Assembly: GCA_964605145.1 (NCBI GenBank) | Contig: CAZSBG010000001.1 | Coordinates: 108,602-172,601 of the forward strand | From: CAZSBG01 sp964605145 | GTDB lineage: Bacteria; Zhuqueibacterota; Zhuqueibacteria; Thermofontimicrobiales; Thermofontimicrobiaceae | Direction of reading: 5' to 3' | DNA: 64,000 bases | Shown here: positions 7,969-16,541 of the stretch, one piece after another | Position numbering within the stretch: position 1 is the stretch's first letter | Layout: each line of letters opens with the position of its first letter | Translations under genes and position numbers: made by a program | The notes under the pieces: model-generated | Database searches by the model: none | The model's input: the letters and a program-made list of their open reading frames with translations, nothing else | What the model was told of the DNA's origin: nothing

Positions 7969-9264
7969 TTATTTTAACAACTCCCGCCAACTTTCCCATC
8001 CGGTTGTGATTAATCTATATTCTCCAAATCCTGCTTCATCCATAAAAGTAAATTCCCTGTTAATCGTATGATAATACCAAATTTCATACGGCTTATATCC
8101 ACTGTCAAATGGATGACGCTCAACATCATTCGGAGGCCCAAAAATGATGTAAATCATGCCCATATCTGTTTTCCAGCCATCGCGGAAACCGGCAAATCGC
8201 TGATTCGCCATTTCAACCCGGCTGTAATACTCATCCATGGCTTCATTTGCTATGGTACCGGGCGTCGGGTCAAATTTCTTCCAATATTTTTGAAACGCCT
8301 CCAGCCTCTCATCCTGGTCAGCATTTTTTATTTTTTCATAATCCTTCTTTCTGGCAATATACTTCATCTGCTTGATAGCCAGATCAATATCAGAAATGGA
8401 GGACGGCATATTTATCCATCGCACAGCAAAGTTTTTCTTCATTTCCGCTTTTCTTCGACCTTCTTTCACCTTCAATTCAATGGAATACATCCCCTGGGAT
8501 AATTTATTTGTCGGTATTTGAAAAACTTCCATCGTGCGCGGACCATCTTTCCGCCGTTTGTATTTGCTTTCGAATATTTCATCTTTCTCAGAATCTTTGA
8601 TGACAAAAGAAATTTCGAATATTTCGCTTTTATCTTGTCTGCTATAAATTTCAAAATATGCAAAAAGTGTGCTTGATAAATCAATAATAAAATCTGCAAC
8701 ATCAGGATGAAACGACTTAATCCCAATGGAATCAATTTCTACATTGCGAACCATTGCAATGTCACTCATAGCAAATTTCTCGTCCGCAAAATCTTCTAAT
8801 TCAAATTCCGATTCGATAGTCCGTTTAACCTTAGTTTCCAGGTCGGTAATGCTAATCGCCAATTTATATTTGTCAGGTTCCAGATCGAAATTCAAGTAAG
8901 CAAGACTGTAGGATCGCTTCGAATTTGTTTCTTCATAACTGCTGGCCTTTGTTTCTTCCTGGTCTATTTTTCCATCAATCTGATAATCATTTTCATCGTA
9001 TATAACAACTGAAACTTCATAACTCGCCGTATAAATTCCTTCCTTCAACACAAATTGAAGCTCGTCAAAGGTTGTTTTGATGTATAAGTTCAACCGACTC
9101 ATCTCTGGCTCAGCAGACGCGACATTCACTAAATCCACATGAAAATCCGGGCCGATCGTTCGGACCGGATGAAACTCGGTTTGCGCCACGGTCGATGGCA
9201 CGTGACTTATACATAATAGTATAATGAAAAATCCTAAGGGGATTAACATTGTCGTATTTTTCAT
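7969..9264 (-). CDS. Exported GWxTD-domain protein
   Basis: This 431-residue protein has an N-terminal signal peptide (LIPLGFFIILLCISHVPSTVAQ). A long beta-rich N-terminal region follows (about 30-300) resembling repeated Ig-like sandwiches. The C-terminal GWxTD domain carries FRDGWKTDMGMIYIIFGPP and EIWYY. GWxTD proteins are widespread in FCB-group bacteria but have no established function. This domain is one of the lineage hints in the window. It lies about 75 bp downstream of rimO and 60 bp upstream of the S66 gene, same strand. Confidence 0.85.
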   Translation of the reverse strand: MKNTTMLIPLGFFIILLCISHVPSTVAQTEFHPVRTIGPDFHVDLVNVASAEPEMSRLNLYIKTTFDELQFVLKEGIYTASYEVSVVIYDENDYQIDGKIDQEETKASSYEETNSKRSYSLAYLNFDLEPDKYKLAISITDLETKVKRTIESEFELEDFADEKFAMSDIAMVRNVEIDSIGIKSFHPDVADFIIDLSSTLFAYFEIYSRQDKSEIFEISFVIKDSEKDEIFESKYKRRKDGPRTMEVFQIPTNKLSQGMYSIELKVKEGRRKAEMKKNFAVRWINMPSSISDIDLAIKQMKYIARKKDYEKIKNADQDERLEAFQKYWKKFDPTPGTIANEAMDEYYSRVEMANQRFAGFRDGWKTDMGMIYIIFGPPNDVERHPFDSGYKPYEIWYYHTINREFTFMDEAGFGEYRLITTGWESWRELLK

Positions 9265-9340
9265 TGTAAACCTCCATCTGCTATTCAGCAGATTTCATTT
9301 TTTTTACAGCGATCCCCGCTCAATCGCCGTAGAAATTTAA

Positions 9341-10630
9341 TTATGTGATTCGCTCGCCCCACACGTCGTAAGCATCAGCATGAGTTATACGGATGGGCAC
9401 AATACTTCCGACATCCATCCTCTCATTTAAATGCACCATATTATCAATCAATGGCGTGTCCCATTGGGTTCTGCCATAACTGGTGTTGTTATCTTCACCA
9501 ATTTCATCGATGATTACCTGAACTGTTTTTCCAATTAGTTTCTCATTCTGTTCGCATGCAATATCATACTGAATCTTCATTAACTCGTCGAGCCTTTCAT
9601 CCTTGGTTTGTTCATCGACTTGGTTACTCATGGTGAATGCAGGCGTCCCTTCTTCTGAGGAGTATTTAAAAACGCCAAGCCGCTCAAACTTTGCCTCCCG
9701 AATAAATTCCTTCAGGAGTAAAAAATCATTTTCTGTTTCGCCGGGATAGCCAACCAAAAGTGTCGTTCGAATTGCAATTTCCGGAACTCGCGACCGCAGC
9801 GTTTCGATCAATGTCCTGACTTGTTTTTCAGTCACGCGGCGTCCCATTGATTTCAACATTTTATTAGAAATATGTTGAATCGGCAAATCGATGTAGCGAC
9901 ACAACGTACCCACTTCCCCGAACAGTGAAATCAACTCTTCAGTAAAATGAGCGGGATGGGCATATAACAATCGTATCCACGCCAGACTTTCAATTTCTGC
10001 TAATCGCCGAATTAATTGGGGCAAGGCAAAGCGGTTGCCCCGGTCCCAACCGTAATAGGTTGTATCCTGCGCAATCACAATGATTTCTTTCACGCCGCCA
10101 ACAATTAATTCTGTTGCTTCGCTCAGAATATTCTGCTCATCAAAACTTCGAAAATTTCCTTTGATGAGCGGAATGGTGCAATAGTGGCACCGATTATCAC
10201 ATCCTTCGGATATTTTAAGGTACGCGTAATGGTTCGGCATCTGTAATTCCCGAATCGACCTGACGCCTTCCGCAGGCAAATTCAATTCTTGCGAAATTCG
10301 TCTTGCAATATCCCTGAAATCCAGTTCAGGGAAAAAAGCATCGACTTCAGGAATCTCCCTTTTTAACTCATCAAGATATCGCTGGGGGAAACACCCGGTG
10401 ACATAAACGCGTTGAATTCTGCCATCTTGCTTCAACTGCACGGCTTCCAGGATGGATTTAACTGCCTCTTCCCGAGCAGGTAAAATAAACGCGCATGTAT
10501 TGATAATGACCACATCGGCTTCATGAGGCCGATTCACAATCTGAATATGTTCATTTTTGAGCCCGGCCAAAAGATATTCAGAATCCACCACATTCTTTGG
10601 GCAGCCCAACGTTACGGCACAAATTTTCAT
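9341..10630 (-). CDS. rimO: Ribosomal protein S12 methylthiotransferase RimO
   Basis: This 429-residue radical-SAM enzyme methylthiolates an Asp of ribosomal protein S12. The N-terminal cluster domain has LGCPKNVVDSE, NTCAF and VTGCFPQ with three Cys. The radical-SAM CxxxCxxC is in SEGCDNRCHYCTIPLIKG (about residue 142), and this IPLIKG form separates RimO from MiaB. A TRAM-like C-terminus follows (about 365-429). Its ATG overlaps the ftsY stop by 4 bp (ATGA), so the two are translationally coupled. Confidence 0.96.
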   Translation of the reverse strand: MKICAVTLGCPKNVVDSEYLLAGLKNEHIQIVNRPHEADVVIINTCAFILPAREEAVKSILEAVQLKQDGRIQRVYVTGCFPQRYLDELKREIPEVDAFFPELDFRDIARRISQELNLPAEGVRSIRELQMPNHYAYLKISEGCDNRCHYCTIPLIKGNFRSFDEQNILSEATELIVGGVKEIIVIAQDTTYYGWDRGNRFALPQLIRRLAEIESLAWIRLLYAHPAHFTEELISLFGEVGTLCRYIDLPIQHISNKMLKSMGRRVTEKQVRTLIETLRSRVPEIAIRTTLLVGYPGETENDFLLLKEFIREAKFERLGVFKYSSEEGTPAFTMSNQVDEQTKDERLDELMKIQYDIACEQNEKLIGKTVQVIIDEIGEDNNTSYGRTQWDTPLIDNMVHLNERMDVGSIVPIRITHADAYDVWGERIT

Positions 10631-11556
10631 TGAAACAACGCCTCAACGAACTCTGTTTGGTCAAATGGTTCCAGGTCTTCCACTTTTTCACCGACGCCGA
10701 TAAATTTCACCGGCAGCCCCAGTTCCTTGCTGATTGAAAGCACAATGCCGCCTTTTGCGGTCCCATCCAATTTGGTCAGGACGATGCCATTCACACCCAC
10801 CGCATGGGTGAATTGCTTCGCCTGATTCAGTCCATTCTGGCCGGTGGTAGCGTCGAGCACCAAAAGCGTTTCATGAGGCGCTTCAGGATCGAGCTTGCCC
10901 AGCACGCGGCAAATTTTTTTCAATTCTTCCATCAAATTCGATTTGGTATGAAGCCTGCCTGCCGTGTCGACGATCAAGACATCAAGCTTCCTGCTGATGG
11001 CCGCTTGAAGCGAGTCAAATGCAACGGACGCCGGATCCGCCCCCGGCTGATCTCGAATAATATCCACGCCGGCGCGCTGCGACCATATTTCCAACTGTTC
11101 CGACGCTGCCGCCCGAAATGTATCTGCCGCGGATATCAGCACCTTGTTCCCCTGCTGCTTGAATAGCGATGCCAGCTTGCCAATGGTCGTCGTTTTCCCT
11201 GTTCCGTTCACACCAACCACCATTATCACATGAGGCTTTTTTTCCGGTTTGAAAAAATCTTCTAAATCTTCCGCTTTTTTCTGTTGATCGTCTTTATTGA
11301 ATGAACGGAGCATCGCTGATTTCAGAAAGCGAATGATATTATCCGGCTTTTTTATTCCCAGTGATTCAACTTTTTCCCGAACTTCTTCAATCAAATTCAA
11401 CGACACTTCCACCCCAATGTCGCCGCCGATTAATATTTCTTCGAGTTCATCAAATAAATCTTCATTTATCTCCTGATGCGATTTCAGCGTCTCGTTCACT
11501 TTTCCAACAAGGCCTTCTCGCGTTTTTATCAAACGTTGCCTGAGTTTTTCAATCAT
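10627..11556 (-). CDS. ftsY: Signal recognition particle receptor FtsY
   Basis: This 309-residue SRP-GTPase delivers ribosome-nascent chains to the translocon. The NG core is complete: GVNGTGKTTTIGKLA (G1, about residues 114-128), DTFRAAASEQL, DTAGRLHTKSNLMEEL (G3), TKLDGTAKGG (G4) and GVGEKVEDLEPF. The acidic A domain of enterobacterial FtsY is absent, as in many bacteria. It is upstream of rimO and overlaps it by 4 bp. secD and secF occur 15 kb away in the same window. Confidence 0.97.
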   Translation of the reverse strand: MIEKLRQRLIKTREGLVGKVNETLKSHQEINEDLFDELEEILIGGDIGVEVSLNLIEEVREKVESLGIKKPDNIIRFLKSAMLRSFNKDDQQKKAEDLEDFFKPEKKPHVIMVVGVNGTGKTTTIGKLASLFKQQGNKVLISAADTFRAAASEQLEIWSQRAGVDIIRDQPGADPASVAFDSLQAAISRKLDVLIVDTAGRLHTKSNLMEELKKICRVLGKLDPEAPHETLLVLDATTGQNGLNQAKQFTHAVGVNGIVLTKLDGTAKGGIVLSISKELGLPVKFIGVGEKVEDLEPFDQTEFVEALFQ

Positions 11557-11628
11557 CTGTTGCTCTTCTCCTACACCTGAAGCTAATCTTTTCTTTTTTC
11601 AATTTCGGTTTCAATATCCAGTATCAAT

Positions 11629-12801
11629 TTATCCTAAAAACACCTTCAAAATATCCGGTATTAATTTCGGATGTTGGAACAGCGCTGTTTTAAAAATATT
11701 TACAATAGTATAACTTTCCTGCGGCTTCTTTTTCAGTGACGCAGCGGTTTTATTCAGGTCCGCATCGGTCAATTTATAAACGGCTTCTTTCAGCCGGTAT
11801 GCATGACGATGATTGACACCACCGATCTTGTCCCATTCCCGAATGTATTCATTCAGACGTTTTTTAGATACATCCCTATCTTGAACCGCTGCGGCAGCAA
11901 CCCGGCCGGCAATTTCTCCGGCAAGAATACTGTGAATGATGCCGCCACCGGTAATCGGATTCACCTGGTGAGCCGCATCCCCAACCAGCAGTAATCCCGG
12001 AGCCGTAATGTCGCTCGTATACGGCGCGCACGGAACTCCTCCGGCCACGGTTGTTAAAATGGCAGCGTCCGGGAAATTTCTGTCCATAAATTCCCGAAGA
12101 TATTCCAGGGGTGATTTTTCCCTCGCGTACTCCCCTGAAATTCCCAGCCCGATGTTGGCATGATGCGCGCTTTTCGGAAAGACCCATAAATATCCGCCGG
12201 GCGCCAGCTCTCTGGAAACATAAAAATCGCAAATACTCCCATCGATCTCTATATTTGAAACGGTCATTTGCACGCATGGTTCAATATCTTTGAGACGTAC
12301 ATGCGTTTTTAAACCGGCCCAGCGACCGACGCGGGATTCCACGCCATCCGCGGCAATCACCATTCCGGCTTTTATATCAAAATGCTTGCCCATGTAATTC
12401 ACCTTCACCCCGGAGACAACACCATCCTCCATGAGCAAATCGTACACAAACGCTTTCGTGCCCACCTTTACACCTTTTTCAGCGGCCATTCGGGCTAAAT
12501 CGTAATCAAATCGCTTCCGGTCCAGAATATAGCCCACATCGTCGTGGGAAACCTGAATTTTTGTTCCGTCCGGTGCAACCAACCTCACGGCATCAATTTT
12601 ATTTGACACCCATTCGTCCCGCAAATCCAGCACTTTTTCAAATCCCTTTCCTCCAACGGCCTCGCCGCATCGTACCGGGATTCCGACCTCCCTGTCTTTT
12701 TCCAACATCAACACATTGGCCCCGTTTTCAGCGGCCAGTCGGGCAGAGGTGGAGCCGGCTGGTCCTGCGCCAACCACAACAACATCATAACTACTTATCA
12801 T
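11629..12801 (-). CDS. Geranylgeranyl-reductase family FAD-dependent oxidoreductase
   Basis: This 390-residue flavoprotein has an N-terminal FAD-binding motif VVVGAGPAGSTSARLAAENG and the GGR-type RCGEAVGGKG loop. The GGR signature GGYLWVFPK...GLGI lies around residue 200, and the second FAD motif is GDAAHQVNPITGGGI. Family members reduce double bonds of isoprenoid chains: archaeal lipids, the chlorophyll side chain, or quinone tails. It overlaps the upstream ferredoxin gene by 11 bp and follows a UbiA prenyltransferase. The set therefore looks like prenyl transfer followed by ferredoxin-driven chain saturation. The real substrate cannot be read from sequence. Confidence 0.88.
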   Translation of the reverse strand: MISSYDVVVVGAGPAGSTSARLAAENGANVLMLEKDREVGIPVRCGEAVGGKGFEKVLDLRDEWVSNKIDAVRLVAPDGTKIQVSHDDVGYILDRKRFDYDLARMAAEKGVKVGTKAFVYDLLMEDGVVSGVKVNYMGKHFDIKAGMVIAADGVESRVGRWAGLKTHVRLKDIEPCVQMTVSNIEIDGSICDFYVSRELAPGGYLWVFPKSAHHANIGLGISGEYAREKSPLEYLREFMDRNFPDAAILTTVAGGVPCAPYTSDITAPGLLLVGDAAHQVNPITGGGIIHSILAGEIAGRVAAAAVQDRDVSKKRLNEYIREWDKIGGVNHRHAYRLKEAVYKLTDADLNKTAASLKKKPQESYTIVNIFKTALFQHPKLIPDILKVFLG

Positions 12802-12976
12802 TCTTCACCTCCAGGGTCGAAACAGGACAAATGTTCACACAATTGAGACACAGGGTACAGGTTTCATGGTCAATCACAAGCCTGGACTCGAATAATGTAA
12901 TCGCATCGACAGGACAGACAGCAACGCAGGTTCCACAAAAATCACACAGGTCATCTTTTACAACGATCATTCTCAA
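12791..12976 (-). CDS. 2[4Fe-4S] ferredoxin
   Basis: This 61-residue protein has two complete cluster motifs, CDFCGTCVAVCP and CTLCLNCVNICP, each with three closely spaced Cys plus the fourth before Pro. It is a small bacterial-type electron carrier. It is encoded between the UbiA prenyltransferase (18 bp away) and the GGR-like flavoprotein (11-bp overlap). The likely role is electron donor to the reductase, as proposed for ferredoxin-dependent archaeal GGRs; this is inferred from position. Confidence 0.92.
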   Translation of the reverse strand: MRMIVVKDDLCDFCGTCVAVCPVDAITLFESRLVIDHETCTLCLNCVNICPVSTLEVKNDK

Positions 12977-12994
12977 TTCCTCTAAAACTCAAAA

Positions 12995-13942
12995 TCAAGC
13001 AGCAAATTTCGGATATTCCAAATTGAACCGCTTTTTATAATACCATTTCGAAAAAAAGAACGTGAATACAATTACCACAAAATAAAGAGGGTATTTCACA
13101 CAAACCGCCAGAGATGCGAAAAGTATGGTAAACTTAATCGATCTCAAAATATCTTCCATCTCCAAAGTTACCGCAGCAATGAGAAACAGCGGCATAGCCA
13201 ATAAAGCTGGAACAAAGAACATATAATCTTTTAAAACATAGGAAATAACTACCGTAAGAACCACAAAAAATAACGCCCAATAAACCGCTATTTTTTTGCC
13301 ATACTTTACACCAAATGTAATTTTATTGAATTCCCTGTCTCCGGGGATGTCTGGTATCGTCGTTAACAGGTAAACCGCTACCAGCCCAAAACCGTACGGC
13401 AATGCGTGATACATAAAATGAAAACTTTCAGTACCTGCGGTAATCCAGCCGCAAGCAGCGACAGACCATCCGCCTGCGAAATTGGCGACAACGCCCATGA
13501 AGGGTCTGTCTTTCCAGGTAAATGGTTTGTAGCTGTAAAAAATACCGGTGATCAAAAATATGATGACAAACAACATCCCGACTTTTACGTTGAGAAGAAA
13601 TGCAAAGGCGATGGATATTATTGTCAGTAAAACGCCTTCGATCAAAGCGGTTCTTTTGTTTATTATTTCCCTGGCAATAAAAAATAATTTTTCGTTTTTT
13701 TGATCACTTCGAATATCTACAATTTGATTGAAGATATATGCAGCCCCCATTAAAAGCGTTAATAATAAAATTATTAAGAATGCATTGGAATCGAAACTCG
13801 TATCTGCATTTGAAGCAATTTTTGTCGGATCAAAAATCGTGTTGGCATGATATCCTGCCAAAAATACCGTCCATAGTGGAAAAAAGAGAGTCGGCCGCAA
13901 AATAAAAAAAAAGTCCAAAAGTCTGATGTTTTTCACCATCAC
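12995..13942 (-). CDS. UbiA-superfamily prenyltransferase
   Basis: This 315-residue membrane protein has about nine helices. The first Asp-rich motif is NQIVDIRSDQKNEK (near residue 70) and the second is PDIPGDREFNKITFGVKYGKK-like (near 200). These are the two Mg-diphosphate sites of UbiA enzymes, which attach polyprenyl chains to aromatic or glyceryl acceptors. The start lies 3 bp after the purF stop, and the gene is followed closely by ferredoxin and GGR genes. It could be a DGGGP synthase-like, quinone or other prenyltransferase. The context with a reductase is suggestive but not decisive. Confidence 0.85.
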   Translation of the reverse strand: MMVKNIRLLDFFFILRPTLFFPLWTVFLAGYHANTIFDPTKIASNADTSFDSNAFLIILLLTLLMGAAYIFNQIVDIRSDQKNEKLFFIAREIINKRTALIEGVLLTIISIAFAFLLNVKVGMLFVIIFLITGIFYSYKPFTWKDRPFMGVVANFAGGWSVAACGWITAGTESFHFMYHALPYGFGLVAVYLLTTIPDIPGDREFNKITFGVKYGKKIAVYWALFFVVLTVVISYVLKDYMFFVPALLAMPLFLIAAVTLEMEDILRSIKFTILFASLAVCVKYPLYFVVIVFTFFFSKWYYKKRFNLEYPKFAA

Positions 13943-13945
13943 AAT

Positions 13946-15367
13946 TTAATTAATAACAATTCCGTTTTCAAGTTGAAACTTTTTCATTTTATCACCGGGA
14001 ATAATGGGATATTTCCCACTGAAACACGCAGTGCAATACCCGCCGCGCTCATGCGGCACTGAATCCAATAAACCTTCCAGGGAGAGATAGTGCAGCGTAT
14101 CGACTTCTAAATATTTCCTTATTTCCTCTATTGACATTTGTGACGCGATCAACTCTTCTTTTGTCGGGAAATCCATTCCATAAAAACATGGAAATTTAAT
14201 CGGCGGCGAACTCACACGAATATGTATTTCTTTTGCGCCAGCCTGACGCACCATTTTTGCCAATAAACGAAGTGTGGTCCCCCGAACTATAGAATCTTCG
14301 ACAATGATGACCCGCTTGTTTTTCAAAACTCCTTTCACAGGATTGAATTTGATCCGAACATTAAAATCACGCATGGTCTGGACCGGGTGAATAAACGTTC
14401 TGCCGACATAATGGTTCCGGATCAAACCAATCTCAAATTTTATCTCGGATTCCTGGGCATAGCCGAGTGCAGCGGTATTGCTTGAGTCAGGTACAGAAAT
14501 AATTCGATCTGCTTCAACCGGAGCTTCGAGGGCAAGTGACTTGCCCAATTTTCGTCGCGCTTTATCCACCTTTTCTCCAAAAATCCAGCTATCCGGCCGT
14601 GAAAAATAGATAAATTCAAAGATGCACGCCCGTCTTTCTGTTTTTTCATCAAGTTGGAAAGACGACAATCCTTTCTCATTAATCACGACTATTTCACCCG
14701 GATTCACCTCGCGAATGAGTTCCGCATCCATAATATCAAGGGCGCACGACTCCGACGCCAAGACATACGCTCCATCCTTCTTCCCAATACATAGGGGGCG
14801 AAATCCCCGCGGATCACGAATGCCGATGAGATCATTGCCGGTTAATATCGCGATCGAATAGGCTCCTTTAATTCGGTGGAATGTATCTTGAATTTTATCC
14901 ACCATAGTTGTCTTTTTCGATCGTGCGATGAGATGCAAGACAATTTCAGTATCGGTCGTTGTCTGAAAAATGGCGCCATCATCTTCCAATTCGCGCCTTA
15001 GCACGTGCGAGTCTACAAAATTTCCATTATGAGAAATAGCCATTGGCCCGTATTTCGAACTTACGACGAGGGGTTGGGCATTCACAGGATGGGTGGATCC
15101 GGTGGTGGAATAACGATTATGACCAATTGCTTTATCACCGATTAATTTGTCGAGGTTTTCCCTTTTTCTGAAAACGTCAACCACCAGCCCCAAATCGATA
15201 TGTTTATAAAATAGTCCATTGTCATTTGTTACGATGCCGGAACTCTCCTGGCCTCTGTGCTGAAGCGCATAAAGTCCCAGGTATGCAAAGTTCGCTGCAT
15301 GAGGGTGTTTATATATTCCAATAACAGCACATTCTTCTTTTGGCTTATCATCTGTTGTCCATTGCAT
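13946..15367 (-). CDS. purF: Amidophosphoribosyltransferase
   Basis: This 473-residue glutamine-PRPP amidotransferase catalyses the committed step of purine synthesis. A 12-residue propeptide precedes the nucleophile Cys13 (EECAVIGIYKH), as in the Bacillus-type enzyme. The glutaminase domain has GHNRYSTTGSTHPVNAQP. The PRPP motif is VIIVEDSIVRGTTLR. The four Cys that ligate a 4Fe-4S cluster in Bacillus PurF have counterparts in RRACIFEF, FPCFYGMD and GYCTACFSG, so an oxygen-sensitive cluster is likely. It heads the run purF-UbiA-ferredoxin-GGR. Confidence 0.97.
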   Translation of the reverse strand: MQWTTDDKPKEECAVIGIYKHPHAANFAYLGLYALQHRGQESSGIVTNDNGLFYKHIDLGLVVDVFRKRENLDKLIGDKAIGHNRYSTTGSTHPVNAQPLVVSSKYGPMAISHNGNFVDSHVLRRELEDDGAIFQTTTDTEIVLHLIARSKKTTMVDKIQDTFHRIKGAYSIAILTGNDLIGIRDPRGFRPLCIGKKDGAYVLASESCALDIMDAELIREVNPGEIVVINEKGLSSFQLDEKTERRACIFEFIYFSRPDSWIFGEKVDKARRKLGKSLALEAPVEADRIISVPDSSNTAALGYAQESEIKFEIGLIRNHYVGRTFIHPVQTMRDFNVRIKFNPVKGVLKNKRVIIVEDSIVRGTTLRLLAKMVRQAGAKEIHIRVSSPPIKFPCFYGMDFPTKEELIASQMSIEEIRKYLEVDTLHYLSLEGLLDSVPHERGGYCTACFSGKYPIIPGDKMKKFQLENGIVIN

Positions 15368-15583
15368 GAGTCAATCCAATCTTGGCTAAATTACTACGTT
15401 TTGTCAATTCTTATTCATATCGATCATTTCAAAAATATTTTAAATACCTAACCTGGATAAACCAGAAATTCCAATACTCAAAAGCCAAATTACAAATAAA
15501 ATCCAAATTTCAAAAAAAGAAATTCAAAACAATATTGTTTAAAATTTTCTGCCCAAAATGGTCAGAAAATTGTTTGTAAGTTA

Positions 15584-15982
15584 CTAATCAGAAACAAGAA
15601 GTACACCGAAAGCTGTACCCAATATATCAGCGACAAGGTCTTTGACACTGAATGAATTATTTTTTTTTCTTCCATCGCGAATTTCTTTGATCAGGCCGAG
15701 AGAAATGGAAAAGCCAATGCCGATCTGCGTAGACTTTAAATTGGAAAATCCCTGTTGCTCCCTGCTGAAATAATATGCTGATGTAGCAATGAATGCACTC
15801 GCCAAAAAATGATGGGCTTTATCTCTTCCAAACCATGAATCATTTAGGGTAAAAGTGATTTTGGCGGCGTCGAATTTCTCATAACGTGCGGAAAGCGATT
15901 CCTTTGTCTGGGATCTTCCGGGCAAAGCATTCAAAAAAAGAACGCATAGAAGCACGAAGATAAGTATGCTCTGCTTTTTCAA
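15584..15982 (-). CDS. Exported DUF2279/YfiM-like protein
   Basis: This 132-residue protein has a signal peptide (ILIFVLLCVLFLNALPGRSQ). It has the pattern DKAHHFLASAFIATSAYYF, then GLIKEIRDGRKKNNSFSVKD and LVADILGTAFGVLL. That resembles the YfiM/DUF2279 family of small membrane-associated proteins of unknown function. Its ATG overlaps the stop of the upstream HD-domain gene by 4 bp, so the two are coupled. The family match is by pattern only. Confidence 0.65.
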   Translation of the reverse strand: MKKQSILIFVLLCVLFLNALPGRSQTKESLSARYEKFDAAKITFTLNDSWFGRDKAHHFLASAFIATSAYYFSREQQGFSNLKSTQIGIGFSISLGLIKEIRDGRKKNNSFSVKDLVADILGTAFGVLLVSD

Positions 15983-16524
15983 AGGCTTAGCCCCTTATCT
16001 ATTTTCTGCATGGCTTTGAGTGAAATTTCAAGGAACTGTTTTAGGGTCAGGCCGAGGTCTGAACAGGTTTGAATTTGCTCTCGGTTGGCGCCGGCAGCGA
16101 ACCGTTTTTCTTTATAGCGCCGCAAAATGAATGGCACATCCAGCGATTTCAACTTTCGATCAGGATGCATTAATGCAGCCGCCACAATGAGGCCGGTTAC
16201 CGGGTCGGCCGCGTAAATAGCTTTTCCCATCAGTTTTTCTCGTGGCGCCATGTCATTATGACATTTAATCGCTTCAATAATCTCAGGATCGAGATTATAC
16301 TCCTTCAGCATTTCTTCGGTGATCAGCGTATGTTGCTCAGGATTATCCACTGTTTGTTCGTAATCCAAATCATGCAGCAAACCGGTCAATCCCCATTTTT
16401 CAACATCTTCTTCAAAATGAGCTGCCAATTCTTTCATCACCGCTTCCACTGCCAGCACATGCTTGAACAAATTTTTGTTAGTAAATTTTGATTTAGCTAA
16501 AGTATATGCATCCGCACGATCCAT
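15979..16524 (-). CDS. HD-domain protein (putative phosphohydrolase)
   Basis: This 181-residue protein has an HD metal-binding core: FKHVLAVEAVMKELA, LTGLLHDLDYEQT (the HD pair), HTLITEEML, IKCHND and YAADPVTGL. Proteins of this type are commonly annotated as HDIG-domain hydrolases of nucleotides or phosphoesters, and the substrate is unknown. The start is supported by GAGGTGATTT before the ATG. It overlaps the downstream DUF2279-like gene by 4 bp. Confidence 0.8.
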   Translation of the reverse strand: MDRADAYTLAKSKFTNKNLFKHVLAVEAVMKELAAHFEEDVEKWGLTGLLHDLDYEQTVDNPEQHTLITEEMLKEYNLDPEIIEAIKCHNDMAPREKLMGKAIYAADPVTGLIVAAALMHPDRKLKSLDVPFILRRYKEKRFAAGANREQIQTCSDLGLTLKQFLEISLKAMQKIDKGLSL

Positions 16525-16541
16525 AAATCACCTCATAAACT

